Notes under the pieces: model-generated
Databases searched by the model: none
Told to the model about the DNA's origin: nothing
The model's input: only the letters and a program-made list of their open reading frames with translations
Assembly (NCBI RefSeq): GCF_002835995.1
Contig: NZ_PJBZ01000042.1
Span: forward strand, 84,614 to 148,613
Direction of reading: 5' to 3'
Origin: Psychromonas sp. Urea-02u-13
GTDB taxonomy: Bacteria; Pseudomonadota; Gammaproteobacteria; Enterobacterales; Psychromonadaceae
Length of the DNA: 64,000 nucleotides
Shown here: piece by piece, positions 47,523-60,806 of the stretch
How the letters are laid out: every line of letters begins with the position of its first letter
Numbering within the stretch: position 1 is the first letter of the stretch
Position numbers and translations under genes: made by a program

Positions 47523-48917
47523 TTATTTCAACTTAGTAAAGCTGGCGCCTAAAAACGATGAATATTTCCAGATATGGTCAAAGATGCCCATTAAATCAGG
47601 ATTACCTTGTGATGAAAGGGTGATTGCATGAAAGCGGTTTTTTTTCTTTTTTAATTTATGCACTTCAAAGGCTAAAACACTAGGCAGTTTTTGGGCAATA
47701 AAATCAGAAATAACTAACAGATCAGCATTTTTATACTCGCCATGTTTCATTAAATCTAACGATTGCTCAATCACCGGTTTTAAATCCGTTCCACCTCGAA
47801 AGCTAGCGGACAAAAAAGTGAGTATTGCACTTAATGTTGTCTCTTTGGTGACAGGGAAGGTGATCACTTGGCTCGAGAACATCATTAAATAACAGGCTCT
47901 TTTTTGTGAAAATGCTATTTGTGTTAATGCGTAACAAATTGATTTAGCCGTTAGCTCTGGTGTGCCTTGCATTGAACCTGAACTATCAATACACACAATA
48001 AAGGGGCCACCAACTTCGTCACCTTGTTGATCATTCGCTTGCTGAAAAGTCGTCTGTTTTTTATATTGCTGATCAGCGCCTTGATATTGATAAGAGAGCA
48101 AGTGGCGTTCAATATAACGCTTATAGAAAACAATTTCTAACTCAGGAAAACTGAGGTTAATAATTTCAGTTTGTAACATACGAGAGATTTCATTGCTATA
48201 ACTCACGCCCTGCATCTCATCAGGCACATTGTCTTGATAGTTATCGTCTAATACCCACGTTTCCGTGCACTGAGGTGTTTTTTTTGTGCTGAGCTCCGAC
48301 AAAGCCAGACGCCCTAACTGATTAGCGATGGTGACAATGGCTTTGTTCTTGGCTAAATTTTTTGAGAAGCGTTGTAACAAGGTAATATCAATATGGCTTA
48401 ACTTACTTTGACTCAAATCCCATAGGCGCCCGACATCATCCAGTAACTCGCTATCAACAAGCTCATTTAATGTTTCTAGGTTTTCATGACGCTCTTTGAG
48501 CATGGTTAACAACGCTTCACGGCTTTCATCAATCAATTTCATTTGATATTGATAAACACTATTTTCAATGCATTGTTGCCACTGGTCATAAAAAATAATA
48601 GAAAAGTATTCATCACTCAACGCGCTGTTTTTTGTTACCAAATCACGCGCTTGTTCATGAAAGTCTGACTGCTCGGTTATTTTATCTAAGATAAAGTTTA
48701 TTTTGCGACGCAGTTGTTCGGGGGTAAGTAAGTTAGAAGCTTCATAGAGGGTTATTTCTTGGCTTAAACACAGTGGTAACGGGTTATCTTCCAATAATGA
48801 AACAAGTTGCTCTTTCCATTCGTTAACACTGTTTTTTTCAGTTGCATTAGCCTTGCGACTATTCTCTGATATATCGATAAAGGCGTCATCAACAATGAAC
48901 TTTACCGAACCTGTCAT
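47523..48917 (-). CDS. viaA: vWA-domain protein ViaA
   Basis: A 464-residue protein. The N-terminal 280 residues are helical. A C-terminal von Willebrand A domain starts near 300 with [19 protein letters not shown] and the later [14 protein letters not shown], supplying the metal-binding Ser/Thr/Asp set. ViaA is the partner of the MoxR ATPase RavA; in E. coli the pair is linked to respiratory complexes, fumarate reductase and membrane lipid under aminoglycoside stress. Its ATG overlaps the ravA stop (ATGA). It is shorter than some ViaA proteins (about 480 residues) but complete. Confidence 0.9.
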   Translation of the reverse strand: MTGSVKFIVDDAFIDISENSRKANATEKNSVNEWKEQLVSLLEDNPLPLCLSQEITLYEASNLLTPEQLRRKINFILDKITEQSDFHEQARDLVTKNSALSDEYFSIIFYDQWQQCIENSVYQYQMKLIDESREALLTMLKERHENLETLNELVDSELLDDVGRLWDLSQSKLSHIDITLLQRFSKNLAKNKAIVTIANQLGRLALSELSTKKTPQCTETWVLDDNYQDNVPDEMQGVSYSNEISRMLQTEIINLSFPELEIVFYKRYIERHLLSYQYQGADQQYKKQTTFQQANDQQGDEVGGPFIVCIDSSGSMQGTPELTAKSICYALTQIAFSQKRACYLMMFSSQVITFPVTKETTLSAILTFLSASFRGGTDLKPVIEQSLDLMKHGEYKNADLLVISDFIAQKLPSVLAFEVHKLKKKKNRFHAITLSSQGNPDLMGIFDHIWKYSSFLGASFTKLK

Positions 48918-50545
48918 TCTTCGCCCTGACCCACATTGGTTGCCGTGATCTGAAGTCTTTCTTGAAACTCATCATTTTTATCTTGAACTGCATTCAGCGC
49001 TAGCGTCAATGATACTAAGCTTTTCTCGACACTTTCGATGAAATCATCTTCGACAAAAATATTATGGTTAATCGAACTGAAATCGATTTGATTTTTGATA
49101 ATACGTTGCTTGAGATTAGCCATCTCTTCATTCAGCGCGGCTAATTTACTTAACCAATTATCTTTAATATCGACCGTTGGTTTATTAGTGATAGCCACCA
49201 CAGGTATACCGTTATTAGCAAAATCATGTAATAAAAGATGTTGGTTTTCATCGATTGAAAAATTTAACCAAACATTGGTTTTGGCATTATTGATATACAC
49301 TTTAATAAGGCCGGTACCGCTTTTTATTTTTTTCTGGAAGTGGTCTAAACCCACATAAACCGACTGCGCTTTTTCATCTACTTCTTTGTCTAATACTTTA
49401 TATTCACCGATGACACACATTTTGAGCATATTAGGTATGCCATCAAAGGTATAGGTTTTGATATCTTCTAAATCCAACTTGTAACGCGTTTTAGTTAATA
49501 CTAAATCTGAATTTAAACGGTTACCGATGCGATATTGAAAGTCAGCATCAAGCTCAATAATTTTTTGTTCAATGACATTGGTCGCTTCGGTGATTTCATC
49601 TTGATCACAAAAACGTTTAATGGCGAAGTCATGAAGAATATTAAAAATAGCTTTTTTAGAGTCTAAATCATGCCAAATACAATCTTTTAGAATAAACAGA
49701 TCGGTTTCTGATATTTGATTACGGCCATTAAAATAAGCCGATGCTTGTAATAAACGAATGGCTTTTTTCCAACGACGGTCGGAAACATAAATGGCATGTT
49801 CGGTGTGATTTTCACCAGGGCTATTATTATCTAAGGATAGTTTTAGGTCGTAGATAAGTTCAAAACAGTGATCTGTTAAACCAACATCATTTATCTCTTT
49901 TTTCCACAATTCAAACTCTTCGTTAGAGACTTTTTTAAACTTGCCCGCCAGTTTTGCTTGTGGCTTTTGCATGAGCATCGCTTTGAAGTTTTTCTTATCT
50001 TGAATAGGCTCTAGGTATAAACGTAATAACATACGATCATACAGCGCTTCTAACCCTGAGTCTGCTCCCGGTAATTCATTAGAAGCAGAAACAAGTACTC
50101 GCATCGGTACTTTTTGATGATCGATACCGTTATGAAAGGTACGTTCATTGATAACTGTAAGCAGAGTATTAAGAATAGCGGGGCCAGCTTTCCAAATTTC
50201 ATCAAGGAAAACAACTTTAGCTTCAGGTAAGTAACCCTCTGTTAAGCGAATATATTTACCTTCGTCTTTTAAGGCTTTGATCGACAGAGGGCCAAATATT
50301 TCTTCGGGCGTTGAAAAACGTGTCATTAAGTATTCGAAGTAACTTTCATCTTCAAATACATCAATCATTCTTTTTGCTATTAAGCTTTTAGCTATTCCAG
50401 GGGGACCTAATAAAAATATACTTTCACCACTTAACGCGGCTAATAAACATAATCGAATAGCATCACGACGTTCATAAACGCCATAGGAAAGGTGATCAAT
50501 CAACGTCTCTATACGATTACTAATTGTATTATGAGCAATGGTCAT
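48914..50545 (-). CDS. ravA: MoxR-type AAA+ ATPase RavA
   Basis: A 543-residue ATPase from the preferred ATG at 50545 ([16 protein letters not shown]); the frame is open upstream to 50647, but the family start aligns here. The AAA+ core is nearly that of E. coli RavA: Walker [17 protein letters not shown] near 45-60, [19 protein letters not shown], Walker [20 protein letters not shown] near 110, and [19 protein letters not shown]. The C-terminal half has the LARA-like and discoidal regions with lower conservation. It forms a hexamer that acts with ViaA. In E. coli RavA also binds the lysine decarboxylase LdcI; whether that applies here is unknown. Confidence 0.92.
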   Translation of the reverse strand: MTIAHNTISNRIETLIDHLSYGVYERRDAIRLCLLAALSGESIFLLGPPGIAKSLIAKRMIDVFEDESYFEYLMTRFSTPEEIFGPLSIKALKDEGKYIRLTEGYLPEAKVVFLDEIWKAGPAILNTLLTVINERTFHNGIDHQKVPMRVLVSASNELPGADSGLEALYDRMLLRLYLEPIQDKKNFKAMLMQKPQAKLAGKFKKVSNEEFELWKKEINDVGLTDHCFELIYDLKLSLDNNSPGENHTEHAIYVSDRRWKKAIRLLQASAYFNGRNQISETDLFILKDCIWHDLDSKKAIFNILHDFAIKRFCDQDEITEATNVIEQKIIELDADFQYRIGNRLNSDLVLTKTRYKLDLEDIKTYTFDGIPNMLKMCVIGEYKVLDKEVDEKAQSVYVGLDHFQKKIKSGTGLIKVYINNAKTNVWLNFSIDENQHLLLHDFANNGIPVVAITNKPTVDIKDNWLSKLAALNEEMANLKQRIIKNQIDFSSINHNIFVEDDFIESVEKSLVSLTLALNAVQDKNDEFQERLQITATNVGQGEE

Positions 50546-50729
50546 ACGTTGTTTATCCATAATTTTTTTTGAGAGGTGCGACTGTACATTAATCACTATC
50601 CTATGGATGCATTTAATTACATTTGTGTGGCGTAAGTAGTATTTCAATTGATGCTAAAAGGAGTACTTAATTATCAATAACCATAAAGTAGTAGTTATGA
50701 TTAGAAGTCGCTAAACCTCGATTCAATGA

Positions 50730-51119
50730 TTATTTCTTAATAGGGGGTAGTGGTCGTAATAAATTAAATATTTGAGAAAATATAACCAATTTTAAAGTAA
50801 TAAAAAAAGCGGCGTGATGTAAATTAGGAACTTGTAATAACACTAAAAATAACACCATGACTAAGCTAACTTTACACACATAACCAATGACCATCGCCAT
50901 ATTACTTAAAGATTCATTCTTTGAACCCATAAATATAAATGAGAATTGGGTAAAAATAAACTGCGGCACAATAAAGACAACACCTCCTAATAAAGCTGAA
51001 ACGGCAAGATGATCAACATCCATAAAGTGTGCCAAGGTCGATATAACAATAACTAATAAACATTGGCCCATTAACAGCCTTTTTACATGCTTTTTTAGTT
51101 TGATACCATGTGCTTGCAT
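50730..51119 (-). CDS. Second AtpI-like membrane protein (downstream of atpC)
   Basis: A 129-residue protein with four hydrophobic segments (about 14-32, 39-58, 75-94, 100-120). The pattern matches ATP synthase subunit I, including ALLGGVVFIVPQFIFTQFSF, which parallels ALVGGFTFLFPNFIFVFMSF in the regular AtpI at 57.7-58.1 kb. AtpI assists assembly of the c-ring. Here it lies after the atpC terminator, so it is a separate transcription unit, with AAAAAAGGAAATTA before its ATG. An additional AtpI at the far end of an atp operon is unusual. Assignment is by hydropathy and motif only. Confidence 0.75.
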   Translation of the reverse strand: MQAHGIKLKKHVKRLLMGQCLLVIVISTLAHFMDVDHLAVSALLGGVVFIVPQFIFTQFSFIFMGSKNESLSNMAMVIGYVCKVSLVMVLFLVLLQVPNLHHAAFFITLKLVIFSQIFNLLRPLPPIKK

Positions 51120-51206
51120 TAATTTCCTTTTTTATATTGAAAGCTGATAATTATTGATAGTAACAATAAAGGGGCTTTAAATCTTATTGATGATTAAATT
51201 ACAGGC

Positions 51207-51238
51207 AAAAAAAAAGCGACTCTAAAGTCGCTTTTTTA
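51207..51238 (-). terminator. Intrinsic terminator of the atp operon
   Basis: AAAAAGCGACT, a CTAA loop and AGTCGCTTTTTT form a perfect 11-base inverted repeat 17 bases beyond the atpC stop. T-runs lie on both strands, so it can act bidirectionally. It separates atpC from the second atpI-like gene. Confidence 0.9.
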
Positions 51239-51254
51239 TACTAAATGATAAATA

Positions 51255-51674
51255 TCACTTTCTGATTAGCTTGATAACGCGAAGCTGGGCAACAGCTTGA
51301 GCTAACTGCGCAGTCACAAGGGCATAATCCACATCCTGACCAGGATTTGAAATTTGTTCTTGTGCTGTACGTTTAGCTTCTTCCGCTTTAGCTTGATCAA
51401 GATCTACACCTCGAATAGCCGTATCAGCAAGAACAGTTACACCGCCTGGCTGTACTTCAAGAAAACCGCCAGAGATATAAATGACTTCTTCATCACCATT
51501 TTGTTTAACCAATTTAACCATTCCTGGTTTAATTGGGGTCAGTAAAGGTGTGTGACCAGGCATAATACCTAATTCACCTTCTTGACCTGATACTTGTAAA
51601 TGCGAAACACGCCCTGAAAACAGAGAAATTTCAGCACTTACAACATCTAAATGTGTGGTCATTGCTTTAGTCAT
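51255..51674 (-). CDS. atpC: ATP synthase F1 epsilon subunit
   Basis: A 139-residue epsilon subunit. The N-terminal beta domain has [20 protein letters not shown] and [40 protein letters not shown] follows, and the C-terminal helical pair is rich in Ala and Gln. It couples the rotor to F1 and can inhibit ATP hydrolysis. It is the last gene of the atpIBEFHAGDC order, 15 bases after atpD, and is followed by a strong terminator. The frame begins MTKAMTTH; the second ATG (51662) is also possible and would match the usual length. Confidence 0.96.
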   Translation of the reverse strand: MTKAMTTHLDVVSAEISLFSGRVSHLQVSGQEGELGIMPGHTPLLTPIKPGMVKLVKQNGDEEVIYISGGFLEVQPGGVTVLADTAIRGVDLDQAKAEEAKRTAQEQISNPGQDVDYALVTAQLAQAVAQLRVIKLIRK

Positions 51675-51689
51675 AATAAGCTCCCGCTA

Positions 51690-53111
<1,422 letters not shown>

Positions 53112-53115
53112 CTAA

Positions 53116-53982
53116 TTATACCGCAGCCGCACCACCACAAATCTCAGATAATTCCTGAGTAATTGCAGCTTGACGTGCTTTATTGGCAACAAGTTGTAAA
53201 TCATCAATCAAGTCACTGGCGTTGTCGGTTGCAGCTTTCATTGCAATCATACGAGAAACTTGCTCACAGGCTAAATTCTCAACAACACCTTGATATACCT
53301 GAGATTCAACATAACGAATTAATAATGCGTCCAAAATCACTTTTGGATCGCCTTCGTAAATGTAGTCCCAAAGATGTGTAGAAACTTCTTCATCATCTTC
53401 TGCTTTTGGCAGTGGTAATAACTGACTGATAGTAGGTTCTTGTACCATGGTACTAATGAATTTATTGCTCACTATGTACAAACGATCAAGTTTACCTTGG
53501 TCATAAGCATCTAACATAATTTTCACCGAACCGATTAAATCATTAACCGTTGGTGCATCACCCAAACCTGAAGTTTGAGCAATAACGTTAGCGCCTACGC
53601 TATTAAAGAATGCAGCAGCTTTTGAACCAATAACGGCGATATCAACTTCGATATCCGCTTCAGAATTCTGTTGCATTGCGGCAATAACGGGTTTAAATAA
53701 ATTAATATTTAAACCACCACATAAACCACGATCACTTGAAATGACAATATAACCAACACGCTTTATCTCTCTTTCTTCGACATAAGGGTGTTTGTATTCA
53801 AGTTTACCAAGTGCGATATGACCAATCACTTTACGCATAGTTTCAGCATAAGCATGAGTACTAGACATACGCACTTGCGCACGTCGCATCTTCGATGCTG
53901 CAACCATTTCCATGGCGCCAGTGATCTTTTGAGTGTTTTTAACACTCGCGATCTTATTTCTAATTTCTTTATCGCCGGCCAT
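53116..53982 (-). CDS. atpG: ATP synthase F1 gamma subunit
   Basis: A 288-residue central stalk protein. The N-terminal helix reads [20 protein letters not shown], then [11 protein letters not shown]. The middle has [16 protein letters not shown] near 80. The C-terminal helix has [15 protein letters not shown] and [19 protein letters not shown], the conserved end that turns inside the alpha-beta ring. Length agrees with E. coli (287). It is in standard order between atpA and atpD with gaps of 48 and 28 bases. Confidence 0.98.
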   Translation of the reverse strand: MAGDKEIRNKIASVKNTQKITGAMEMVAASKMRRAQVRMSSTHAYAETMRKVIGHIALGKLEYKHPYVEEREIKRVGYIVISSDRGLCGGLNINLFKPVIAAMQQNSEADIEVDIAVIGSKAAAFFNSVGANVIAQTSGLGDAPTVNDLIGSVKIMLDAYDQGKLDRLYIVSNKFISTMVQEPTISQLLPLPKAEDDEEVSTHLWDYIYEGDPKVILDALLIRYVESQVYQGVVENLACEQVSRMIAMKAATDNASDLIDDLQLVANKARQAAITQELSEICGGAAAV

Positions 53983-54030
53983 CTCTAACTCCTAATTAAT
54001 GCTTAATTAACGACTAATGCCGTTAACTAA

Positions 54031-55572
54031 TTACCAGGTTTGCGTTGCAACGAAAGATTCTAAAAGTGACTTAAATTGCCCTTCGATCTCTTTGTTGTAA
54101 TCACCAGATGCATTAATTTGAGCATAGAATTCAGCATGCTCAGTTTTAGCGTAAGAGATTAGTGATGCTTCAAAGTCTAATACTTTTTCAACATCGACAT
54201 CATTTAAGAAGCCTTTCTCTGCAGCAAATAGTGATAACGCTTGTTCAACAACTGACATAGGAGCATATTGTTTTTGCTTCATTAATTCAGTTACTTTTTT
54301 ACCATGGTCTAGCTGTTTACGTGTCGCTTCATCTAAGTCAGATGCGAACTGTGCAAACGCTGCTAATTCACGGTATTGCGCTAGTGCAGTACGAATACCA
54401 CCAGAAAGCTTTTTAATCACTTTACACTGAGCAGCACCACCAACACGTGATACAGAGATACCTGGATCAACGGCTGGACGAATACCATTATTGAAAAGTT
54501 CAGTCGTTAAGAAGATCTGACCATCAGTAATAGAAATTACGTTAGTGGGTACGAATGCAGATACATCGCCCGCTTGTGTTTCGATGATTGGTAATGCTGT
54601 TAAAGAACCAGTTTTACCTTTCACTGCGCCTTTAGTGAATGTTTCTACATAATGCTCGCTTACACGAGATGCACGTTCAAGAAGACGTGAATGAAGGTAG
54701 AAAACATCACCAGGGTATGCTTCACGACCAGGTGGACGTTTAAGCAATAGTGAAATTTGACGGTAAGCAACAGCTTGCTTAGAAAGATCATCGTATACAA
54801 TCAGTGCATCTTCACCGCGGTCGCGGAAGTATTCACCCATTGAACAACCAGCATATGGTGCTAGGTATTGTAGTGCAGCCGCTTCAGAAGCAGAGGCAAC
54901 AACAATGATTGTATTTTCTAATGCGCCATGTTCTTCAAGTTTACGTACTACGTTTGCAATAGTTGACGCTTTTTGGCCAATTGCTACGTAGATTGAGTAT
55001 AAACCCGTTGTTTTTTGGCTAATGATTGAATCAATCGCAATAGCAGTTTTACCTACTTGACGGTCACCGATGATAAGTTCACGTTGACCACGACCGATTG
55101 GAATCATTGAATCAATTGATTTCCAGCCAGTTTGAACTGGTTGGTCAACTGATTTACGATCGATTACACCAGGTGCGATTACTTCGATAGGAGAGTAACC
55201 GTCATTTTCAATCGGGCCTTTTCCATCAATAGGCTCACCCATTGTATTTACAACACGACCAAGAAGACCTTTACCTACAGGTACTTCAAGAATACGACCA
55301 GTAGATTTAACTTTTTGGCCTTCTTTTAGATCGCGGTATGGTCCCATTACTACTGCACCAACCGAGTCGCGCTCGAGGTTTAGTGCCATAGCAAAGCTAC
55401 CATTTGGTAATTCGATCATCTCACCCTGCATACATTCAGCAAGGCCATTGATACGAATAATACCATCGCTTACAGAAACGATTGTACCTTCATTACGCGC
55501 TTCGCTTACCGCTTCAAATTTTTCAATTCGTTGCTTGATAAGATCGCTAATTTCAGTGGAATTCAGTTGCAT
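54031..55572 (-). CDS. atpA: ATP synthase F1 alpha subunit
   Basis: A 513-residue alpha subunit, the same length as in E. coli. It begins [20 protein letters not shown]. Walker A is [16 protein letters not shown] near 169-184, and [20 protein letters not shown] with HSRLLERA near 280 is diagnostic. The C terminus carries the Arg-finger region VSRVGGAAQ (about 370). It provides non-catalytic nucleotide sites and the catalytic arginine. It lies 14 bases after atpH. Confidence 0.98.
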   Translation of the reverse strand: MQLNSTEISDLIKQRIEKFEAVSEARNEGTIVSVSDGIIRINGLAECMQGEMIELPNGSFAMALNLERDSVGAVVMGPYRDLKEGQKVKSTGRILEVPVGKGLLGRVVNTMGEPIDGKGPIENDGYSPIEVIAPGVIDRKSVDQPVQTGWKSIDSMIPIGRGQRELIIGDRQVGKTAIAIDSIISQKTTGLYSIYVAIGQKASTIANVVRKLEEHGALENTIIVVASASEAAALQYLAPYAGCSMGEYFRDRGEDALIVYDDLSKQAVAYRQISLLLKRPPGREAYPGDVFYLHSRLLERASRVSEHYVETFTKGAVKGKTGSLTALPIIETQAGDVSAFVPTNVISITDGQIFLTTELFNNGIRPAVDPGISVSRVGGAAQCKVIKKLSGGIRTALAQYRELAAFAQFASDLDEATRKQLDHGKKVTELMKQKQYAPMSVVEQALSLFAAEKGFLNDVDVEKVLDFEASLISYAKTEHAEFYAQINASGDYNKEIEGQFKSLLESFVATQTW

Positions 55573-55586
55573 GCTCTAACTTCCCA

Positions 55587-56120
55587 TTAAGACTGTAAAG
55601 TATCTGATAAACGATTTAGTTGGCCGATAGCAGTGCTATCAATAACTAGATCACCCGCTGTAATCACCATTCCGGCAATCAGCGCTTTATCAATACTACA
55701 ATTTAGGTTTACTTTTCGTGCGAGGCGTTTTTCTAACGATTTGCTCAACTCATCTTTTTGCTTTTTAGACAGGGCATAAGCAGAAACAACAATTACGTCG
55801 ACTTCTTTGTTATGCGCTGTTACTAATTCAGCATAGAGTTGCGCTACGTGAGGTAAAATGCTCAAACGTCCATTTTCAGCCATTATATTAATTAAGTTTT
55901 GACCACTTTTATCAAGTCGATCATCACATATATTAATTAATACAGCAGCCAGTTCTTGCGTTGTTTTCGTGCCAGATAACATTGCTGCAATTGTTGGGTT
56001 AGCAACAACTTCAGCAGCAAAAAACAACATTTCAGACCAAGCTTCAATGTTGTTATTATCAACAGCAAGTTCAAAAGTAGCTCTTGCGTAAGGGCGAGCT
56101 ACAGTAGTCAATTCAGACAT
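55587..56120 (-). CDS. atpH: ATP synthase F1 delta subunit
   Basis: A 177-residue peripheral stalk protein, the typical length. The N-terminal helical bundle begins TTVARPYARATFELAVDN, the family signature. The C-terminal region has KLARKVNLNCSIDKALIAGM then VITAGDLVIDSTAIGQL, with the conserved GD/ID motif. It joins F1 alpha to the b-subunit dimer. It follows atpF after 11 bases and precedes atpA by 14 bases. Confidence 0.97.
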   Translation of the reverse strand: MSELTTVARPYARATFELAVDNNNIEAWSEMLFFAAEVVANPTIAAMLSGTKTTQELAAVLINICDDRLDKSGQNLINIMAENGRLSILPHVAQLYAELVTAHNKEVDVIVVSAYALSKKQKDELSKSLEKRLARKVNLNCSIDKALIAGMVITAGDLVIDSTAIGQLNRLSDTLQS

Positions 56121-56131
56121 AAGCTCGTTCC

Positions 56132-56602
56132 TTATAGTTCAGCAACTAATTGATCGATAATGTCGCTATTCGCTTCTTTATCGATAGAACGCTTAATAAT
56201 TTTCTCAGCACCAGCAATAGCAAGAGTAGAAACTTGTTGACGTAACTCTTCACGAGCACGACTACGTTCACCTTCAACTTCAGCTTCACCCTGTGCAACG
56301 ATTTTCGCGCGTTCAGATTCTGCTTCGGCTTTTGCTTCATCAACAATTTGAGCGCGACGCTTGTTAGCTTGCTCAATAATCTCTGCTGCTTGTGTTTTAG
56401 CTTCTTTTAACTTTTCAACTGCTTTAGCTTGCGCTAATTCAAGATCTTTTCCGGCACGTTCAGCTTGCGTCAAACCATCAGAAATTTTCTTTTGTCTATC
56501 TTCAATAGCAGCAATCAATGGTGGCCACACAAACTTCATGCAGAACCAAACAAACAATGCAAATGCAATCGCTTGGCCAAATAGAGTGGCATTAATATTC
56601 AT
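56132..56602 (-). CDS. atpF: ATP synthase F0 subunit b
   Basis: A 156-residue stator protein. It begins [20 protein letters not shown], with one membrane helix (about 5-25). A long charged amphipathic coiled coil rich in Ala, Glu and Lys follows (30-125). This b-subunit dimerises and connects F0 to delta. Length matches E. coli (156). It lies between atpE and atpH in standard order. Confidence 0.98.
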   Translation of the reverse strand: MNINATLFGQAIAFALFVWFCMKFVWPPLIAAIEDRQKKISDGLTQAERAGKDLELAQAKAVEKLKEAKTQAAEIIEQANKRRAQIVDEAKAEAESERAKIVAQGEAEVEGERSRAREELRQQVSTLAIAGAEKIIKRSIDKEANSDIIDQLVAEL

Positions 56603-56640
56603 AACCGATCCTCAATAATTTGTTAATTAGGAACTGTTAA

Positions 56641-58149
<1,509 letters not shown>

Positions 58150-58233
58150 TGTGATTTCCTTTTACTATTCAATTTGTGACAAAAAAGTGTCATTTATTAA
58201 CAACTTTTATGACCCAGATTAAAACATGCGCAA

Positions 58234-58261
58234 ATTATACTGACAATGTGGCCCAATGCAA
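58234..58261 (-). promoter_or_regulatory. Sigma-70 promoter for the atp operon
   Basis: On the minus strand TTGCAT (-35) and a perfect TATAAT (-10) are 16 bases apart, ahead of atpI. The same hexamers and spacing occur before glyQ. Confidence 0.6.
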
Positions 58262-58317
58262 TATATGCGGTCATTTGTTGCAACTTATTTTTGCGATAGG
58301 TCATAGTTTTAAAATTT

Positions 58318-58354
58318 AAAAAAAAGGATTTATTTGTCAAACAAATAGATCCTT
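58318..58354 (-). terminator. Intrinsic terminator after parB
   Basis: On the minus strand AAGGATCTATTTG and CAAATAAATCCTT pair with one mismatch across a 5-base loop, followed by a run of eight or more T. It lies about 23 bases after the parB stop and separates the parAB unit from the atp promoter. Confidence 0.85.
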
Positions 58355-58376
58355 GATTATTTTCTGACATCAATAG

Positions 58377-59288
58377 TTATTGATCTCTATCAACAATTTC
58401 TAGCAACGAATCCAAATCAGAAAGCGTGTCGTAATTAATAATTAATTTACCAGCCCCTTTTTTGCCTGTTTTGGCGCTCACTGTTAAACCAAACTTTTTT
58501 TCAAAAGTATTTATAATATGAACATACTCATCACAAAGAGGTAGTTCATCTTTTGCTATCTGAGGATTAAGTGACTTTTTGACGAGCTTTTCTGTTTCTC
58601 TTACTGTTAATGATTTTTCAGCAACTATTTTTGCTAATGCAGATTGTTTATCTGTTTCGCTGCTTAATAATGCACGTGCATGGCCCATTTCGATATCGCC
58701 TTGCTCCAGTAATACTTTTACATCTTCGTTTAAATTGTTTAAACGCAGTAGATTACTGACCGTTGTACGCGATTTTCCAACCGCAGTAGCGACTTCATTA
58801 TGGGTAAGCTCAAACTCTTCTAATAAACGCTTATAAGCAATCGCTTCTTCCATCGCATTAAGGTTTTCACGCTGTATATTTTCAATCAAAGCGATGGCAA
58901 TAGCGGCGTTATCTTCAACATTCTTAATCAGGCATGGCACACTTTCTAAACCCACTTTTTTGGCCGCGCGCCAGCGACGTTCACCAGCAATAATTTCATA
59001 TTTTTGATGACCGGTTTCTCTAACTACAATTGGCTGAATAATACCTTGAGCATGAATGGAATTTGCTAACTCTTCTAATGCAGATTCAGACATATCACGT
59101 CTAGGTTGATATTTACCTGGCTGTAATTGCTGAATATTAAGATCTTGCAATGCACCTTTAACATCATCGACGAGTTGTTGCGTTTTTTGCGCGTTGAAGT
59201 CATGTGAGACTTGTTTATTACGATTTTCAGTACTGCTACTCAATAAAGAATCTAGCCCTTTACCTAAGCCTCTTTTTTTTCCTAACAT
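58377..59288 (-). CDS. parB: Chromosome partitioning protein ParB
   Basis: A 303-residue ParB/Spo0J protein. It begins MLGKKRGLGKGLDSLL. The N-terminal CTP-binding domain has QPGKYQPRRDMSESALEELA near 58-77, IIAGERRWRAAKKVGL (arginine patch, C-motif) near 115, and IENIQRENLNAMEEA near 145. The helix-turn-helix is LTHNEVATAVGKSRTTVSNL near 166-185, and a short C-terminal dimerisation domain follows. It binds parS and slides as a CTP clamp, nucleating the origin partition complex. Five candidate parS sites are in the same window (5.7-14.1 kb). It follows parA after 12 bases. Confidence 0.97.
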   Translation of the reverse strand: MLGKKRGLGKGLDSLLSSSTENRNKQVSHDFNAQKTQQLVDDVKGALQDLNIQQLQPGKYQPRRDMSESALEELANSIHAQGIIQPIVVRETGHQKYEIIAGERRWRAAKKVGLESVPCLIKNVEDNAAIAIALIENIQRENLNAMEEAIAYKRLLEEFELTHNEVATAVGKSRTTVSNLLRLNNLNEDVKVLLEQGDIEMGHARALLSSETDKQSALAKIVAEKSLTVRETEKLVKKSLNPQIAKDELPLCDEYVHIINTFEKKFGLTVSAKTGKKGAGKLIINYDTLSDLDSLLEIVDRDQ

Positions 59289-59300
59289 GTCTTATCCTAA

Positions 59301-60095
59301 TTACGCGCTTTCTACACTAACCGACTTGCACTGTTCTTCACGGCGCAAAATTTCACCCGCTAATGCAAGATAAGCTTTAGCGCCCGTTGATGATTTATCA
59401 TAATACATAACAGGAGAGCCAAAACTAGGCGCTTCTGCGAGTCGAATATTACGAGGAATAATGGTGCGATATACTTTTTCACCAAAATGCTTTTTAAGTT
59501 GATCTGATACATCTGAAGAGAGGCGATTACGTGGATCATACATAGTACGTAAGATCCCTTCGATTTTTAGATCGGCATTAACCACTGCGGCTAGTTTACT
59601 GATGGTATCAACCAATGCCGTTAACCCTTCTAATGCGTAATACTCGCATTGCATCGGTACTAGCACCGAATCAGCGGCGCTCATGGCATTAATGGTGAGC
59701 ATATTTAATGAGGGAGGGCAGTCGATAAAGATATAGTCGTATTGGTCTCTATAAGCTTTTAATGCATTGCATAAACGCATTTCACGCGAGAACAGCGACA
59801 TTAATTTAACTTCAGCGGCTGTTACATCACTATTGGCAGCAACAAGATCATAACCGCCTGAGGTTTCTTTTTCGATGACTTTATCTAAAGGAAGGTCGTC
59901 AATTAATAGGTCATAGGCACTATGCGCAACCTCGTATTTATCAATGCCACTGCCCATGGTTGCATTGCCTTGCGGATCTAAATCTATCAGCAGTACTTTA
60001 CGCTTAGTAGCGGCCATAGAGGCAGCTAGGTTAACGCAAGTTGTTGTTTTACCTACGCCACCTTTTTGGTTTGCAACTGCAATTATTTTACCCAC
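59301..60095 (-). CDS. parA: Chromosome partitioning ATPase ParA (Soj)
   Basis: A 264-residue chromosomal ParA. The deviant Walker A is NQKGGVGKTTTCVNLAASMA near 9-28. LLIDLDPQGNATMGSGID follows near 36-53, then FIDCPPSLNMLTINAM near 120. It dimerises with ATP on the nucleoid and moves ParB-parS complexes. The start is GTG 60095, with AAGTAGGT five bases upstream. A diverged copy of this start region lies just upstream at 60139-60180. It sits between rsmG and parB, the usual gidA-gidB-parA-parB order. Confidence 0.96.
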   Translation of the reverse strand: MGKIIAVANQKGGVGKTTTCVNLAASMAATKRKVLLIDLDPQGNATMGSGIDKYEVAHSAYDLLIDDLPLDKVIEKETSGGYDLVAANSDVTAAEVKLMSLFSREMRLCNALKAYRDQYDYIFIDCPPSLNMLTINAMSAADSVLVPMQCEYYALEGLTALVDTISKLAAVVNADLKIEGILRTMYDPRNRLSSDVSDQLKKHFGEKVYRTIIPRNIRLAEAPSFGSPVMYYDKSSTGAKAYLALAGEILRREEQCKSVSVESA

Positions 60096-60180
60096 GAATA
60101 CCTACTTAAATTTATTGGTTATAAGGCTAAACTCGCCTGTTGGCTTTGCAATTACGTTACCTACGTACACCTATTTAATT
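60065..60180. repeat. Imperfect direct repeat of the parA translation start region
   Basis: On the minus strand the parA start region (AGTAGGTATTCGTGGGTAAA, then ATAATTGCA) resembles an upstream segment (AATAGGTGTACGTAGGTAAC, then GTAATTGCA). Copies are at about 60065-60112 and 60139-60180, with roughly 80% identity over the best 25 bases. The upstream copy has GTA where parA has its GTG start, so it is probably not used. Confidence 0.55.
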
Positions 60181-60805
60181 ATGAAACGAGTTCTATTTTC
60201 ACTAAGCAACGTTCACCGTCAAGGTTAGGTACCTTTAATGCGATTGATTCGATGAATTTAAATTTATCATCAAGTGCTGTAATTTCTTTTTTTGGAAGTT
60301 GTCCTTTCAATGCAAGAAAGTGACCGCTTTCATTAGGCAGGTGTTTACACCAAAAAAGCATATCTTCTAATGAAGCAAAGGCACGACTTAAGACCACATC
60401 GAACTTTTCTTCTGGTTGATACTCTTCAACGCGACTCTGAACAAATTCAACGTTTTTAAGGCCTAACTCTAAGACTGCTTGACGTATAAAACGTAATCTT
60501 TTACCTAAGCTATCTAATAAAACAAATTGTTTATCAGGATTTAAAATAGCTAAGGGTAGTCCTGGTAAACCAGGCCCTGTTCCAACATCGATCAGACGCT
60601 TACCTTGCAGGTAAGGGGAGACAACTATACTGTCCATAATATGTTTGACAAGCATTTGCTGCGGATCTCTTACTGAAGTGAGATTGTACGCTTTATTCCA
60701 CTTAGCCAGTAACTCAACTAATTGAATTAACTTGTTTTGTTGTTCGATAGGAAGCGTTAACTCTGTATCAGCAAGCATCGCTTGAAGTTGTTCTAATAAA
60801 CTCAT
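60179..60805 (-). CDS. rsmG: 16S rRNA m7G527 methyltransferase RsmG
   Basis: A 208-residue SAM-dependent methyltransferase (formerly GidB). The SAM-binding loop is [16 protein letters not shown] near 77-92, and [18 protein letters not shown] follows. The N-terminal helices contain [20 protein letters not shown] then HIMDSI, highly typical. It methylates G527 of 16S rRNA; loss gives low-level streptomycin resistance in other bacteria. It follows mnmG with one base between stop and start and precedes parA by 83 bases. Confidence 0.97.
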   Translation of the reverse strand: MSLLEQLQAMLADTELTLPIEQQNKLIQLVELLAKWNKAYNLTSVRDPQQMLVKHIMDSIVVSPYLQGKRLIDVGTGPGLPGLPLAILNPDKQFVLLDSLGKRLRFIRQAVLELGLKNVEFVQSRVEEYQPEEKFDVVLSRAFASLEDMLFWCKHLPNESGHFLALKGQLPKKEITALDDKFKFIESIALKVPNLDGERCLVKIELVS

Positions 60806-60806
60806 T

